Assembly: GCA_016617855.1 (NCBI GenBank)
Contig: JAECUM010004446.1
Coordinates: 31,318 to 95,317 of the forward strand
Origin: Megalonaias nervosa
Lineage: Eukaryota; Mollusca; Bivalvia; Unionida; Unionidae
Direction of reading: 5' to 3'
DNA: 64,000 bases
Part shown: positions 63,060 to 64,000 of the stretch, piece after piece
Layout of the letters: the number at the start of each line of letters is the position of its first letter
Numbering within the stretch: position 1 is the stretch's first letter
Made by a program: the position numbers and the translations under genes
Notes under the pieces: model-generated
What the model saw: the letters and a program-made list of their open reading frames with translations, nothing else
Told to the model about the DNA's origin: nothing
Database searches by the model: none

Positions 63060-64000
63060 TCACATTTTCAGTTTTTGTTCTTGTTTACCCTCTGCTTTCC
63101 ATGGCGTATCTTCAGCTTGCCAATGAATATCATCAGCTTGCCTAAGTGTATTTCCTGCTTGTCCCATAGTATACTCTTCTTTCTCTGGTGTATTTCTAAA
63201 TGGCCTTATGGTATCTTCAGCTTGTCCTAGTCTTGCCTTGTGTTCAGATTTCCTTAGTGTTTCATCAGTTTGCCTTAATGTATCATCAACTGACCTTGGG
63301 CCATCTTGAGCTTCCTCAAGAGCACCTTCAGCTTGTCCTGGTGTATCTCTAGTTTGCTTTGGAGTATCATCACATTCCCTTGGCATAATAACAGCATGCA
63401 TGATTAAATTAGATTACTCTATTGTATCCTCCACTTTCCATAGTGTATCCCTAAATTGTTCTAGTATGAACTTGAGCCACCTTAAGCTTACCCTAGTGCA
63501 TTGTCAGTTTGCCATAGTGTATTACAAGCTTGTATTTGTGTATCTTCGCATTTCTCAGTGTATGAACAGCACATATTAGCATATCTCAGATTGTTCTATC
63601 ACATCTTCTGCTTTTTCAGGTGTATACTTAGCTTATTCTACTGTATACTTAGTTTGCCCAAGTGTATTCCCAGCTTGTCTTTGGGTTTCATCACACTGCC
63701 CTAGCGCATTCTCAGCTTGTTCTAGTGTATCTCTGCCTGCCGTTGCATATCCTCACATTGCCCTAGTGTATTCACAGTATGCATTAGTGTATCCTTAGAC
63801 TGCTCTATAGTATCCTCTGATTACACAAGTGTACCCTTAGCTTCCTTTAGTGTGCCCCGTTAATGACCAAGTATGTCTTCAGATTGCTCCAGTGTATCCT
63901 TTGCTTGATCTGATGTATCCTCAGTTCATCCAGTGTATACGTAGCTTCCACTTGTGTATCCTCATCTTGCACTAGTATATCCTCAGTCTGCCCTATCATA
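63060..64000 (-). repeat. 21-bp tandem array with heptad coding potential
   Basis: On the plus strand units of about 21 bp read like GTATCCTCAGCTTGCCCTAGT. About 45 diverged units reach the window edge. On the minus strand one frame (63401-63060) stays open for 113 codons and spells seven-residue units around Asp-Asp-Thr-Leu-Arg-Gln-Ala. Acidic, Gln-rich heptads could form an extended coiled structure. Right of 63.4 kb stops appear and no single frame survives. The array is directly upstream of pseudogene exon 1, so it may have been the N-terminal part of that gene (inference). Confidence 0.8.

Noticed and set aside
54600..64000. BIR-domain exons of the IAP gene
   Set aside because: No Cys-x2-Cys...His...Cys BIR pattern seen. 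They are probably beyond the window or hidden.

Overview
The window reads as AT-rich animal nuclear DNA. Host exons are few and far apart, introns are long, and most of the sequence that can be explained is transposons, tRNA-derived SINEs and minisatellites. Exons bounded by GT/AG splice sites, a HIPK-type kinase exon, an IAP-type RING exon and piggyBac/mariner/hAT-like DNA transposons exclude bacteria and viruses. The SINE types and the broken zinc-finger/recombinase-like gene suggest a marine invertebrate, most likely a mollusc or another lophotrochozoan. That placement is inference, because no species marker is present.

Layout. 0-14 kb: no convincing host gene except one THAP-domain exon (4.27-4.39 kb, minus); two non-autonomous DNA transposons; a possible 2.9 kb hAT-like element holding a near-perfect 149-bp palindrome; a 39-bp minisatellite. 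14.5-17.1 kb: a full-length but inactivated piggyBac-type transposon with TTAA target duplications and all three catalytic aspartates. 17.4-26.4 kb: a SINE, two copies of a dispersed repeat, and a transposon stack up to three levels deep. 27-44 kb: more transposon relics, including a 96-bp foldback element with an 11-bp target duplication and one piggyBac-type element inserted inside another. 44.5-45.5 kb: the large first coding exon of a HIPK kinase (minus). 47.7-49.3 kb: a hAT-like relic. 52.5-54.6 kb: the last two recognisable exons of an IAP-type RING ubiquitin ligase (minus), with a 45-bp minisatellite in the intron between them. 55.7-56.3 kb: a second, unrelated 45-bp minisatellite. 57.5-63.1 kb: a multi-exon pseudogene (minus) of a zinc-finger/tyrosine-recombinase-like family whose splice sites survive. 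63.06-64 kb: a 21-bp tandem array able to encode a heptad-repeat protein on the minus strand, running off the window.

How it fits together. HIPK, IAP and the pseudogene all lie on the minus strand. The IAP BIR exons are not in the window, so the pseudogene either lies inside a long IAP intron or upstream of the gene. The piggyBac-type elements form at least two groups by terminal inverted repeat (CTCATTAACCCCTG and CCCTTTACCTCA), and the insertions give relative ages. I found no CRISPR array, operon, rRNA or functional tRNA gene, and no clear new defence or metabolic system. The most notable items are the recombinase-like pseudogene with its heptad array, the nested transposon stacks and the palindrome.
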